Below are positions 1 through 12,289 of a DNA stretch of 64,000 nucleotides, in pieces. This DNA comes from Larus michahellis (lineage: Eukaryota; Chordata; Aves; Charadriiformes; Laridae), in assembly GCF_964199755.1 (NCBI RefSeq), contig NC_133906.1:11718001-11782000 (forward strand). Reading direction: 5' to 3'. The notes under the pieces were generated by a model. The model saw only the letters and a program-made list of their open reading frames with translations. It made no database searches and had not been told where the DNA came from. Both the position numbers and the translations under genes were made by a program. Every line of letters starts with the position of its first letter. Positions within the stretch are counted from its first letter, which is position 1.

Positions 1-219
1 CAGGCGGAGGCGCCCCCCGAGCCGAGCCCCGGAGTCGCGTCCGGGGCGGGCGCTGCGCGCGCATCGCCGGAGAACCGGCCAATCAGACGCCGCGCCTGCT
101 GCGCGCCTCCTTTGATTGGGAGCTCGCGGCCGGAGCCCGCCCAAGGAGAAGGCCGCGTCTAGGGGCGGGGGGCGCGCAGTGTGCGGGGCCGCCATTGGCC
201 GGGTGGTGGGGCCGGCGGC
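1..219 (+). promoter_or_regulatory. CDC23: CDC23 CpG-island promoter with three CCAAT boxes
   Basis: Very GC- and CpG-rich sequence directly upstream of the CDC23 start codon. Visible motifs are a forward CCAAT at 79-83 (in CCAATCAGA), an inverted CCAAT at 115-119 (GATTGG), a second inverted CCAAT at 194-198 (CCATTGG), and a GC box around 161-170 (GGGGCGGGG). GCCGCCATT at 188-196 matches a YY1 core on the opposite strand, and the start codon itself lies in ATGGCGGC, another YY1-like site. No TATA box is visible. Multiple CCAAT boxes bound by NF-Y plus GC boxes in a TATA-less promoter are typical of cell-cycle genes. The exact transcription start cannot be read from sequence. The island continues through exons 1 and 2 to about 600. 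Confidence 0.75.
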
Positions 220-3200
220 ATGGCGGCGGCGGGGAGCGGTGACTTCTCGGACCTGCGGGAGATCAAGAAGCAGCTGCTGAGCGTGGCGGAGCGGAGCCGC
301 GAGCGCGGGCTGCAGCACAGCGGGAAGTGGTGAGCGCTGCGGGGGGCCCTGCCCTACCCGGCGGGCGCTCACCCCCCATCGCTGCTGACGGGCCTCTCTC
401 CCTGCAGGGCCTCCGAACTGGCCTTCGCCCTAGACCCGCTGCCGCTGAGCGAGCTGCCGCCTCCCCCGGCGCTCACCGAGGTACGGCCGGGGGGCGGCCT
501 GGGCGCGGCGTGGGGCGGGCTGGGCCGCAGCTGTTCCGCCGGTGCGGGGGGGGCTCGGAGGGGCAGCGCGGCGGGTCTTGCTGCGGGGCGGCCTTTAGTC
601 CTGGCTGCAACCACTGAGCAAAGAACATGATCGCGATCGTCTTAAAATCAGGCGTAGGAGGCTTCTCTGGGCGCCGATCGCCCCATAACGCTGCGAAGTT
701 CCCTTCCGTTCCGTGCTTAAAGGGGCAGACGGAGCTTCCCCAGATCAAATCATTCCATTTCACAGGTCGCTGTGCCCTAAAGCAGACGCTCTATAAGCAA
801 AATTTGAAATCATGCTCATTCATCTTTACAAAGGCCAAAATTATCTTGTGCCGTTAAACTTGTGCTCCTTAGGACGCAAGAGAAACAAGTTATATTTCCA
901 TCCTCCCCTCCATAGGTGTACGGTAGGACTTGTCGGTATATGCCTGTTTTCTGGAATCTCGCTGTTTATTTTAAATGTTTCCGACTAGTCAGGACTCATT
1001 ATTTGAGAACTAGGAATGCATTGCCCAAACTGCAACATCACACGAGGGAATGGAGAGCCTTTTCTGATTGTACTCAAACCATCTTTGAGGATGAATAGAT
1101 TATGTTTTTAGCTTTTGGAACAATTTCATTGCTATGTTTCTAACTAGGTGATTTTCCTAAAGCATGTCAGACCTTCTGAGGTACCAAAACTCTTCTGTGT
1201 CCCGGCAGGAGGATGCTCGTGATCTGGATGCCTACACGTTAGCCAAGTCGTACTTCGATCTAAAGGAATATGACAGGGCTGCCTATTTCCTGCGGGGCTG
1301 CAAGAGTCAGAAGGCTTACTTCTTGTATATGTACTCCAGATACCTGGTAAGGTAGAAGGCGAAGTCACTTTTCACCACTGAACCCCTCTGCTTCTTGCCC
1401 CTCCCTGGCATATCTTATTTTTTGACTATTTTGTTCCAAATGACTACCTAGAAGTCCAAATTATATGTCTGTGGGGAAAGGAGATAGGGGTGTTCTTTTT
1501 AGTAATGTGATGTGTGTGAAAACTCACTTTGCATGCTGCTGGTAGCATTGCAGCAAACATAAGGAATATGCTGCTGTAACGTAATCTTGGTTTTCCTGTT
1601 TTCCACAGTCGGGAGAAAAGAAGAAGGATGATGAGACAGTGGATAGTTTGGGTAAGTCTCTGGTGTCTCTGGTGTCACTACACAAGACAGTGTAATGAAA
1701 CTTCCAGTAATGCTTCTTCATGTAAATCATCTTGGGTTTATGGCTTCCCCCTCAGTTTTTGAGTAGTAGCATGCTGTAACATGATTTCTTTCATTCTCTC
1801 TCAATTCATTGGCCTAATACAGGTTACAGGTTTTCATCTATTAGTTCTTCTGTTAAAGCAGATAATCAGACTAAGTGATTTTCTTTCAAAAAGAGGAAAA
1901 TAATCACAGGCTGGTAAGCCTTCAGGTCATGTCAGTGATGATTCTGAACGTTGCAGTTGCTGTGGTAAGACTCTTGAGTGAAAGCTAGCTGTATGACTTT
2001 CTCTTTGTGCAGGACCTCTGGAAAAAGGACAGGTGAAAAATGAAGCTCTACGAGAACTGAGAGTTGAGCTCAGCAAGAAACACAAGGCACGGGAACTGGA
2101 TGGATTTGGCCTTTATCTGTAAGTGTCTGCATATATTTCTAATATATTAATCTGTATTTGTGTGGATATGCAGAGCTTTATGTTTCTGATGACCTTGCTA
2201 ACTTTTCTTTACAGATATGGTGTCGTGCTGCGGAAGCTGGACCTGGTGAAAGAAGCAATAGATGTGTTCGTTGAAGCTGCTCATGTCTTACCTTTGCACT
2301 GGGGAGCCTGGCTGGAACTTTGCAACTTGATTACGGATAAAGAGATGGTAAAACTTGGGAGATATCAAAATGTGGTAACAAATTCCAGATTCAGTAACCA
2401 GTGGTTCAGTTGCCACAAGACGGACGTCACCCACTGCTTTATTCTGTGAGATTCTATCAGGCAAGGCAATCCAAGATTGTAAATTATGTTATTAAAGCCT
2501 CTTTTTCTTCAATTGCTTGCCATGCTGTAGCTTGAGAATCTTTATACAGGCAGGGCTAATTTTTTATTATTCACCCACAAAGTGCTTTAAGAAATGTCTA
2601 ATTCACATATTCTGAAGTAGCTGTCAGCAGAGTTATTGCCTTGTCACGTGAAGGAGGTCCTCCTAAAATACTTCTCTTTTTTTTTCTTTTTTTTTCTTTT
2701 TTTTTTTTTCCCCCCTTAATCTGGTTCTAGTTCCACAGTTACTGAGCACTTTTGGTGGCCTGAAATGATATGGAGTCACTGCTTTTAAAACCAAAACACT
2801 AATGTAGGTGTTCCCTCTGTCAAATACAAAGCTGTACATATGAGGTCAACTGTATCAAGGAACTGAACGTAGACATAAACCAAAATGGATCGTTTTCCTT
2901 TACGCATGAGATTTTATGAGACCACTCCTGGAATTCTTCAGTCAACGCTGGCTGGTGGAATATTTAAAAAAGTAGAGGTGGCACAGAAGAGAGCCTTACT
3001 GATTTGTGGAAAAAGGGAAATGTATTTTTGATGAGATATTTGGAGTCTGTTCACTTAGCTCATCAAAAATAGCGATATGATATTGATGTTCAAACATAGG
3101 AAGAAAGTACAGTCTTTTGAAGGACTTCTGAATTTAATGGAGGAATAAGGCCAGTGGCTGAAGGAGAAGCCAGGTGCTGTCAGGTCTGAAGACAATAACG

Positions 3201-6200
3201 TCTTTGCCAATTGACCAAATTGGCTTCATTTCTTCTGCAATTTCGGCAGTTGTTTCAGTGGCCAGTCTGGCCCAAACCACAACAACTGGGAGTGACTAAA
3301 TAGATCTATGCGGTCCGTATTGTACTGCTGTTTAGACAGGATGTCTTAGTGTGCCTTTCCCATTTCAATATTCTCAGCTTACAGGCATTATTTAGTCTCT
3401 CCTGTGGAAGAACTTCATATTAATTCTTGGTCCTAATACTGCTCTTTTGTAGCTGGTGTTATGGTTTAAGAAAGCGATTGCAGGAAAGCCTCCTACCTCA
3501 AGACCATCCACTAAATCATGGGAGGGAAGATAATGGATTCTTTGCCACAGGTGGCTCTTAGAATACTACTGATTGTCATCTCTTCCTCCTCTTCTTTGGT
3601 TCTTGCCAGTTGAAGTTCCTGTCCTTGCCAGATACATGGATGAAAGAGTTCTTTCTTGCACACATTTATACAGAGCTGCAGCTGATAGAGGAGGCTCTGC
3701 AGAAGTATCAGAGTCTCATTGATGCAGGATTTTCCAAAAGCACTTACATCATCTCTCAGATTGCAGTTGCCTACCATAATATCCGAGGTCAGTGACACTT
3801 ACTAACTAGTAGGAATGAGCCTCTTAATGTAAACTTGGCATTTATGGTTCTTGTTCTCCCATCTGCTATTCTTTCTTCAGATATTGACAAAGCTTTATCC
3901 ATCTTCAATGAGCTAAGGAAACAAGATCCTTACAGGATAGAAAACATGGACACTTTCTCAAACTTGCTATATGTAAGGGTAAGCACTCTTTCTGTTGCTC
4001 GTCCATAATGATGGTATTTATCAGAGGTATGTTAAACCCTGGCAAAGCAGCTGGTGCTGTCTGGCCTCTCTGAAGATAGGCTTTCATCGTCCACTTTCTG
4101 CTTTGCAACTCCATGAAATAGATGCAATGTATGCATTGCTAACCGCCTCAGCTTTCTTTGAAACTGTAAGGTTCTCCTTTTCTCATCACTTTCGTTTCTT
4201 TGTTTCACTAGAGCATGAAGCCTGAGTTGAGCTACCTGGCTCACAATCTCTGTGAGATAGACAAGTATCGTGTTGAGACCTGCTGTGTAATTGGTGAGAG
4301 CCAGCTCTTTTACATGTTCTTATTGTGCTGTCTGCAGGCTGTGTGAGGAAATCTTGGAAACAGTTGTGAAAATGATCAGCCAGCAAGGCTACCAAAACCA
4401 CTTGGTGAATGTAGATTCAGGCAGCCTGAAAAGCAGACCAAATGCCAGAGTACCCTTTTCCCTCATATCTCTCTGAAGGAGCTGCTGTAATACTATTGGT
4501 GCAGAAAGGAGTTGAAGAAACCATTATGAAGGCCCATGTAGCTGAGAATCCCTTTATAGTCTTGAAACTCCAATGGAAATAATTGCTTGTCAGAATCTGG
4601 AAATTAATTTGTTAGACATTACATAAGTTTTAAGGCTAAGGGGATGGGATCTTAATTGATTGGTACAACTGGAAAGGGATTGACCAGAACAGTGGAGAAC
4701 AGACTGCTGTTAGGTCTCTAGAGGTTTGAATCAGATCTGCCTTTAATAGACTCTTTATGATTTAAGTTAGGAGCTAGTAGATGATGCCTCTTCCATCTGT
4801 TTTCTACTTCTCTGCTGTTTTTTTATTTATTTATTTATTTATTTAAATATTGTGACTTTTGCTTTAGGGAATTATTATAGCTTGCGTTCCCAGCATGAAA
4901 AAGCAGCACTCTATTTCCAGAGGGCCTTGAAATTGAATCCTCGTTATCTGGGAGCCTGGACACTCATGGGACATGAGTATATGGAAATGAAGAACACATC
5001 TGCAGCTATCCAGGCTTACAGGTATCACTCATGTACTGCAGAAAATGGTGTTTGAGTCATAAGGATGAGGGATAAGGATATCGTGCATAAGGATTAAAGT
5101 AGTATCTTCTATTTTTTGTTAGTCTTTTGCTGAACTCAGTCTTGATTTTGACCCTGACTGCTTTCTGACTAGTTCTTCTCCTTTTCTTTGACAGACATGC
5201 AATAGAGGTGAACAAAAGGGACTACAGAGCATGGTATGGCTTGGGGCAAACCTATGAAATCCTCAAAATGCCATTTTACTGTCTCTATTACTACCGACGG
5301 GCCCACCAGCTCAGGTAGAGTTGAGAATGGAGTCATGTTTCTTGGTGTTTACTCTGATGCAGCTGGTACTAGCTAAGGCATTCACATGCAGGAACTAAGG
5401 GAGAGGAACATCAATGCTATGTGTTTTGTGCAGTCTCACGATTCCAAATCCTTTTAGTTGTATTGGTTAACTGTTAAAAGGCTTTGTCAGTTAAATGCTG
5501 AGGAATGCCGGTCAGGAGTATCAGTGATGTTTCATGTAAGAGAGGATGACTGGCACTGCCAGATGTAGATTTTTTTATTCCACACCCCCCCTCCCCCCTG
5601 CCGCCTGAGATCAGCTGGTTGTCCATTAAACTACATTTAGGAATTGCTCTTTTACAGACCAAATGATTCTCGTATGCTGGTTGCTCTAGGAGAATGCTAT
5701 GAGAAACTCAATCAGTTGGTGGAAGCTAAAAAGGTAAGTGAGAACTGATGTGTGGAGTAAGACATTAGATGTCTCCCAGGACACTTGGTGGAGTCACAGC
5801 AAAATTGTGTACCCGGTGCTACCAGAAATGCACCTGGTGTGTTGTTAGAAGCTTATTGAAACCATTTCTGTGGCAGTTACAATTAGGGAGGTTCTGCAGT
5901 GTAACCAGAGCAGCTGATAAATAAGAGCCGTCTACAGACATTACGTGCCCCTTTGCTGGAAAGCCATGTTGTTTTCTGTTTCTAACTTGCTTGCATGAGT
6001 CATGAGCTGGAGTCGTTTTTGTGGTGTGCTTGACTGACTTTCCTTCCTTGACAGTGCTATTGGAGAGCTTATGCTGTGGGAGATGTGGAGAAGATGGCAC
6101 TGGTGAAACTAGCAAAGTGAGTATGTGTTACCACTGAACGGCCAATACTGTGTTAAATGTGGAATTGTTGTTAGGTAGCATTACTTCTGGAGCTGTGTAA

Positions 6201-8289
6201 TAACTGATATCTTTAGGTCTGTAGTGACTGCAAATTCTGGTGTCGGGCTTTAGCTTTAAGTTTCCCTTAGGATAACTAGAGGGAATCGTAGCATAATGTG
6301 GGTTGCAAGGGACCTCTGAATCCTGAGGTGATTTGAGCAGGCAGCGCTAGCAATTGTATTTGTTGTACTGAAACTTAAAGCAATCCATGATGGTAGATGA
6401 TGTACAAAATTGTAGATTGACTGATTATTTTTTTTTTTTTTATTATTTTACTTTAACTTCCCCAGTATATGGTTGCGACATTGGGAAAGGGTCTAATGTG
6501 AAATAAACTCTGACATCAACACTAATTTTTGGTGGGGATAAAGTAATATAAAGTGGAAAAAGTGAAAGGGAAGGAAAAAGGCAAGTGAAAGGTGAAGCTG
6601 CTGTACAAAAACTGTTGGGACGTAGCAGGGAAAAAAGGAGGACTGGAGGAAACAGCCAGTAAATAAGATGGCAAAGGTCTATTAGAAGCTTTAAAATGTA
6701 ACAGAATAAGCACAAGTCCCTGTTTTGGTTGTCACTGCTAGTAGCTAGTATCTGACTTGCTCCCTTCCTGGTAATGTACCTGTTCTCACGCCGAATCATT
6801 TCTTTCCATGAGGGGCAGTACACGGTGCATGTCTTACTAATTCTGAAGGAAGAGACCTGGCTTTAGTCCAGGTCAGGTTGAGTAGGTACTTTTTCACAGA
6901 CCAAGAAGGTCTTCGACAGTGTGGTCTTGTTCCAGTGACCCGTTTTTCTCCTTTTCTAGGCTGCACGAACAGCTGAATGAATCTGAACAGGCAGCTCAGT
7001 GCTATATCAAATACATCCAGGATATCTATTCCTGCGGGGTAAGACAATATCTTGGAAATAAAAGGAGAAGTAAACATGGTGTAGAACTGCCTTGGAAGGC
7101 GCTCAAAGATGATGGTTTTTACCCCCTCACTGTAGGAGCTGGTGGAGCATGTGGAGGTCAGCACTGCCTTCCGCTACCTGGCCCAATACTACTTCAAGTG
7201 TAAGCTCTGGGATGAAGCCTCAGCATGTGCTCAGAAGTGCTGTGCGTTCAATGATGTGAGTAGTTATGCAATCTGCAGTGTTTCTTTCTTAGGGGATCTC
7301 TGACTTGATCTTGGCTCCCCTCCGAATAGAAGGAATCCTTTGTAGAAGGAATGAGGGCTGTCTGCCATGCAGGTCACATCCTGAGTGGTGGTGGTGTATA
7401 CCTGATCACTAATGCTGCTTGTGATTGACTGAAATCATGGAATATAAATGGTAAAATTTAACCATGTCACATTGGTGTTCTCTAAATTAAAGAATATGAG
7501 GCTCCATATGGCAGTTTTGAGACTGCTGCAAATCTTGGTGGAGAGGAGGTGGTTAAATGGTCACAGATTCCCACACACTGTGTAGTGATGGTATGCACAT
7601 AACTTCTTTTTTTCCTCATCCTCTGCATGTAGACAGTGCAGAGGATATAATAGTACCTGGGTTTTGTATGTGAGTCCATATTCTGAGATGTTCTGTATCT
7701 GTAAGTGGGCAATTACAGATTTTTAACTTCATCCTGGAGGCAGGCACTAGCCACCAGTGCAGGGTGTTGGGCCTATCCTTAAATCTGTCTGGAACTCTGG
7801 AGAACCTGAATTCAGCTTATTTGAAGCTTCTCCAGTCTATTTTTTGCTGGAATATTTAGACAGCTTCAGTGGTTAATTAGTAACACTGTGTGAAATACCC
7901 AAGTAACATGCAAATCAGGTGAGTAAAAGGAGGAAAGACTTTTAAAAAAAAAAAAGTGACAGACCTTAACATTTTTAAGTAGCAAAAGAAACAAGGATGG
8001 TTTTATAGCTTGCAGCCTTACAGAATGATAAACTACTGTAACTTTTATACTGCTTACATACTGAATTTGACCCAGAAACCACCCATCCATTGTTTTGTTT
8101 TTTACAAATTGTTTTCAGACTAGAGAAGAAGGAAAGGCCCTGCTGCGGCAGATCTTACAGCTTCGCAACCAAGGAGAAACCTCATCCACGGATATTGCTG
8201 CTCCCTTTTTCCTCCCTGCATCATTGTCAGCCAACAACACTCCCACACGTCGCGTCTCCCCACTCAATCTGTCTTCTGTAACACCATGA
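220..8289 (+). CDS. CDC23: CDC23/APC8, TPR subunit of the anaphase-promoting complex (complete, 16 coding exons)
   Basis: Coding exons: 220-329, 408-480, 1209-1346, 1609-1651, 2013-2118, 2215-2347, 3610-3787, 3881-3978, 4212-4293, 4868-5021, 5195-5314, 5658-5733, 6055-6116, 6960-7038, 7136-7255, 8119-8289. All introns are GT..AG and the phases join without a break: 1743 nt, 580 residues plus stop. The product matches vertebrate CDC23 nearly residue for residue from [13 protein letters not shown] (residues 8-20) to the C-terminus NLSSVTP. Human CDC23 is 597 residues; the difference is a shorter Ala-rich N-terminus. Known role: APC8, an all-TPR scaffold of the APC/C ubiquitin ligase that forms a homodimer and helps dock the C-box of CDC20/CDH1. 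Canonical TPR repeats are clearest at residues 320-485 (for example [15 protein letters not shown] and [13 protein letters not shown]). The tail carries Ser/Thr-Pro sites ([12 protein letters not shown]) suited to mitotic CDK phosphorylation. The start has a good context (GGCATGG). No broken exon or missing segment was seen. Confidence 0.97.
2671..2716 (+). repeat. Polypyrimidine (T/C) simple repeat in CDC23 intron 6
   Basis: About 46 nearly uninterrupted pyrimidines: runs of 9 to 14 T separated by single C, ending in six C. It looks like a slippage tract with no coding content. Confidence 0.9.
4818..4846 (+). repeat. (TTTA)n microsatellite in CDC23 intron 9
   Basis: About six tandem TTTA units start right after a T run and end about 20 bases before the exon 10 acceptor at 4867. 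It probably overlaps the polypyrimidine tract and branch-point region of that acceptor, so its length could vary between individuals and slightly affect splicing (inference). Confidence 0.85.
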
Positions 8290-9605
8290 ACAATGCTGAT
8301 ACTTCTAACCTCCACATTGAATGGGACATTGCAGATGGGGCTTGCAACCACTTATTTCTTCCAGTGAAATTTTCACATGCATTGTTGCCTTCACATGAAG
8401 GGTCAGAGTTATTAGAGCCCACAGCTGAAGACAGATGTGCCCCAGCAGGCCAAGGCGCAGCCTATGTGAAAGTGCCTACACTGAGACGTGAGAACCTGCT
8501 GTACTTCTCACCAAGTCATTCCAGTCAGAGGGCAGATGTGTTCCAATATACAGGACTACTCCTAACTGAGGGATGGGGAAGAGCTTGTCTGCTTGATTTA
8601 AAATATAGTTGAAGTTTGATTCTGCCTTGTTACCTCTGGTCTTCACTGAACTTCTTTGGATGACCTCTTAGTGGTATCATTGCTGTCTACATTGGAAACT
8701 GTTACCTGCCTGGCTACTTAAAGACTTTTGCTTATCTTGAACTACACAGAAGATGTTCCACAAAAGCAGTAGATAGAGGCACTTATATCTAAGTGCCATG
8801 TCTATGTTGAAGGACTGAGAAGTGTCAGAAGAATTCCAAGTAGCCACAGGTGGCAGCTGTTTGCCATTCTGTCTGTGGATCTGACAGATACTTTGGCTTT
8901 CAGTAGAAAATCAGGCAGTGGGATAGCACAATTAAAAAACTAATGGTTAAGTTATTGTCCTTGGGCTTCTTTGTGGTGCAGCTTTCATGTGTGCTGTAGC
9001 AAATGAAATTGGATGAACTGTGATGGATCATTTTGTTAAGGACTGCCACATCTCGTGGACAGCGTGGTGCAGGGGATTCCTCCCCTGCAGTCCTGCTGCT
9101 TGTCTGTGTTCACACATCCAGCCAACAGTAAGGCTAAGTGTGAATTTCAAAGATGCACGCATATGCCCACGTACTGCAGACACAACCAGAAATTAACAGG
9201 TTAACGTAAAGAAGAGGACAGTGCCCTTAGATGCACTTGCTTAAAACAGAAACCATAGAAGTGTCCTGATCCTGTTACTATTGCTTAAAGTTTGCTAGAG
9301 GAACATATGTACATGCTTTCAGTGACTTAACTCAAGTACATACTCACATTCTCTGGTCTCTCCAGTTTCTGCCCATGACTTTGAGTCTCTTTGATATCCA
9401 TGTCTGGACCTTGGGTATCTTGTTCACTCTCAACCCTGGACCTAGGCTATCTACAGATTTTGGGTTTTTACCGTTTGCTGGCTAGGCCCAGTTAGGGGTG
9501 CTATTGGAACATACGCGTATGTACACAAACACAGTAAGGAGCACAATGATAAAGAAAACAGCCAGCAGTAGCGTTTGTTTAATAAAACTAGAACACACCA
9601 TGGTG
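8290..9605 (+). other. CDC23: CDC23 3' untranslated region (extent inferred)
   Basis: Sequence after the CDC23 stop codon at 8287-8289. It contains no conserved coding sequence; an open frame beginning at 8286 overlaps the stop and is not protein-like. The end is placed after the AATAAA at 9581-9586, which is followed about 20 bases later by a GT-rich stretch (TGGTGATGAGTGG), the usual arrangement of a cleavage site. An earlier weak ATTAAA at 8931 and a later AATAAA at 9839 are alternatives. Confidence 0.5.
9581..9586 (+). terminator. CDC23: Candidate CDC23 polyadenylation signal AATAAA
   Basis: This is the first canonical AATAAA hexamer after the CDC23 stop. A CA-rich cleavage-like stretch (GAACACACCA) follows, then a GT-rich downstream element at about 9600-9618. 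It would give a 3'UTR near 1.3 kb. Confirmation needs 3'-end reads. Confidence 0.5.
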
Positions 9606-10805
9606 ATGAGTGGTAGGTCTCATCCAGACAAAGGTTCCTGACCAGCCGCCCTACTTGCATTCAGTTGATAGCTGCTCTGCCTGCCCCAACATGTCAACAC
9701 TCTCATTCCTGCCCGTTTTCCCATGCTTGTTCCTCTGGGACCCATCTTCACCCCCCCCCTTCGGGGGTCTGCGGTCATTCCCCTAGACATCCTATGATAC
9801 GTTTTATGTGGTCCCACAATCCCCTTCAGGCATCCTAAAATAAATTTGCCCTGGCCTGTGAGAACCTTCCTGATAACCAGCCACAGTGCTATTGGTTACA
9901 AAGCTCTTGGTTGAATCTCCAGAGTTTGGGTGGTTCCTGTAATGGCCTATCAACCTGTGTCTTAGAGCGCTAGTGTTGGTTTTCTGCTGTTGGGCTTTAT
10001 GTATCCGCATTCATTGTCTTGTCTTTTACATTGAGTAGCTGTTACCCAGATATCAAACATGAGTTTGTTCACAACTTCACAGAGATAATGAAGAATAGAG
10101 GTTAACAACATTGCTGACTCGAATTTTCTTGTTCATTGACACGTACTGCCCTTCAGACAGAGACAGTGTTATGTTTGGGCTTCATCTCCCTGGGAGGAAT
10201 GTGATTTTGTTTGTTTCGAGCAATGACTTGTGAAGAACAACCAACAGTTTGGGATATTGGTTTGACCTGTGACCTCAGACAACTTCAGTCTTGGTGCTAT
10301 TCAGTTACAAATGGTAACCTTAGTACAACCTGGAGGTCTTTTAAAAAGTACTTGAGGTTTGAGTTATGAATTACGAATAACGAACTATGAATACATTCAT
10401 ATGTTATGAATAATCTGCAGTTACAAATAATCTACAGGGGTTCATGCCAAACAAGCTCCAGTTTCCTCAGGGCTATCCAATAGTGGGATCTCCCATTGAG
10501 TTTTGTAATTGTCTGAAGATTTCCTTAGGATGAAATAGTCCAAGTTTCAACTGACTGTTTTTAAATGAAGATTGTCCAAACTGTGGTGCTTATAAAGATC
10601 CTGCATTAAATCCAGTATCCAGATGGGTGAGAAGGGACTGCAGTGAGCCCAGGCTATGATGGCGACTGCGGTGTAGTGTGCCCTGGCTGTGTCATTCTCT
10701 TGTAATATAGTGACTCCTTACGGAAGCACTAGTTGCTTATCACTGGTGTCAATGTTGCAATTAAAATTGCAACAGTAGAGGCAAAAAAATAAATACGCCT
10801 TTGTT
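9606..10805. other. Intergenic spacer after CDC23
   Basis: No gene recognised. Contents include a short C run followed by G-rich sequence at about 9750-9768 (CCCCCCCCTTCGGGGG, able to fold back), a second AATAAA at 9839, and AT-rich sequence at 10360-10440 with repeated TATGAAT-like words that form a small inverted repeat at 10386-10401. Confidence 0.6.
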
Positions 10806-11425
10806 TCATAGAATCATAGAATTGTTATGGTTGGAAGGGACCTTAAAGATCATCTAGTTCCAACCCCCCTGCCATGGGCAGGGACACCTCCCACTAGACC
10901 AGGTTGCTCAGAGCCCCATCCAGCCTGGCCTTAAAAACTTCCAGGGATGGGGCTTCCACCACCGCTCTGGGCAACCTGTTCCAGTGTCTCACCACCCTCA
11001 TGGTGAACTTCCTAACATCCAGTCTGAATTGACCCATCTCTAGTTTTAATCCACTCCCTCTAGTCCTACCATTACCCAACATCCTAAAAAGTCCCTCACC
11101 AGCTTTCTTGTAGGCCCCCTTAAGATACTGGTAGGCCACTATAAGGTCTCCTTGGAGCCTTCTTTTCTCCAGACTGAACAACCCCAACTCTCTCAGTCTG
11201 TCCTCATAGGAGAGGTGCTCCAGCCCTCTGATCATCCTCGTGGCCCTTCTCTGGACATGTTCCAGCACATCCATATTTTTCTTGTAGTAGGGGCTCCAGA
11301 ATTGGACACAATACTCCAGGTGGGGTCTCACGAGAGTGGAGTGGAGGGGGAGAATCACCTTCCTTGACCTGCTGGCCACGCTTCTCCTGATGCAGCCCAG
11401 GATACGATTGGCTTTCTGGGCTGCT
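10806..11425 (-). mobile_element. CR1 LINE, 5'-truncated, 3' end intact
   Basis: On the minus strand the element ends at 10806 with the CR1 terminal repeat ATTCTATGATTCTATGA, preceded by the typical 3'UTR stretch (GGTCCCTTCCAACC). A minus-strand frame of about 160 codons (11379-10894) encodes the C-terminal end of CR1 ORF2, with hallmark pieces such as [28 protein letters not shown] and [18 protein letters not shown]. The catalytic part of the reverse transcriptase is missing through 5' truncation near 11425, so this is a dead copy. The frame is unusually intact for CR1, suggesting a fairly young insertion. Confidence 0.95.
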
Positions 11426-12289
11426 AGAATTAGTTTCAGAATTAGTGTCCTTATTCACCTGTATAAATTTATTGCAGCCTTATTCCTATGGCTGTGACGT
11501 GATTTTAATCAAGGAAAAAGCATTTCAAAAGCCTTTTCCCATTTATCCATAGCTTCCTGTAGTTCTTGAGACCGATCATACAGGTGGGCACAGCAGGAAA
11601 CCTGCAGGCAAGGCCATCACAGCACTTGGCCCTCCGTGCAATGCATTGCATTGTGTGCATATAGCAGAGGGATCCCATTTTCCTAATTCTGGGCATCTCT
11701 AGAAATTACTGTGTCTTGTTTTATGCTCCTTAGCACCTATTGAACCAGCATTTCTACAGTAGATGCGTTTAAGCAGCAAAATTGCATCTTGATGTATTTC
11801 GCAAGCGCTCCCATAATTATTCCATGCAAGCCTGAGGATATGAGTGAGACCACTTGTAAAATTGTTGTCATCCTTTGCTCCTGGCTTGCCTTCCCTCACA
11901 CAGCAGCAAGCCCTTGCTGCTCCATTATGCCTTCTGGCCAACTAACTGGATAATTCAGTCGTTATAGAGACTATGTAGTTTTGCCCCTCTTACTAGAGGC
12001 CGCAGGCCTTGCAGGTAGAGATGGCAAAAGGTCAGCTGGAAGGAGAAGCTCAAATATATTTAGTGAGGACAAAGTATCCAAAGACTTAACTACCAAATTC
12101 AACGTCTTTACTGGGACAAGGGAACCGTGATTTATCAAAGAATTCTAACTGATAGAAATACAGGAAAATGTTTATATGAATGATAGACAGAAAAGTCCTC
12201 ACAAAGGTTGACTGCCAATCATTTTTTTTTAAGTCCCAATTAAAAATCCTGGTAATTAGAGGACAATGCATGGGCAGTGGAGGCAGTGG
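11426..12289. other. Intergenic, no gene recognised
   Basis: Unique-looking moderately AT-rich sequence between two CR1 fragments. Short open frames on both strands show no recognisable protein similarity. Confidence 0.6.

Larger units (their letters stand above)
481..8118 (+). other. CDC23 introns: no further genes
   Basis: Introns longer than 300 bases are 481-1208, 2119-2214 excluded, 1652-2012, 2348-3609, 4294-4867, 5315-5657, 5734-6054, 6117-6959 and 7256-8118. They are AT-richer than the exons and hold only short ORFs without homology I recognise. Intron 6 (2348-3609) has a long polypyrimidine tract and a possible very old LINE scrap near 2910-3000. Intron 9 ends in a TTTA microsatellite just before exon 10. 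Intron 12 has a C-rich run at 5582-5599. I saw no convincing snoRNA, tRNA or miRNA in them. Confidence 0.7.

Noticed and set aside
1930-2010. Box C/D snoRNA suggested by GTGATGA in CDC23 intron 4 (1652-2012)
   Set aside because: No matching terminal D box and stem at the right distance could be found.
4321-4410. Extra CDC23 exon after a CTGTCTGCAG acceptor in intron 9
   Set aside because: Joined in the phase required by exon 9 it hits a TGA within about ten codons, and the known protein continues directly from exon 9 to exon 10.
8286-8612. 108-codon frame whose ATG overlaps the CDC23 stop
   Set aside because: It lies in the 3'UTR, the overlap ATGA is coincidental, the peptide has no recognised similarity, and vertebrate mRNAs rarely re-initiate this way.
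9750-9768. C-run/G-run fold-back considered as a terminator
   Set aside because: It lies past the likely poly(A) signal. Intrinsic hairpin terminators do not apply to vertebrate Pol II genes, and no Pol III gene is nearby.
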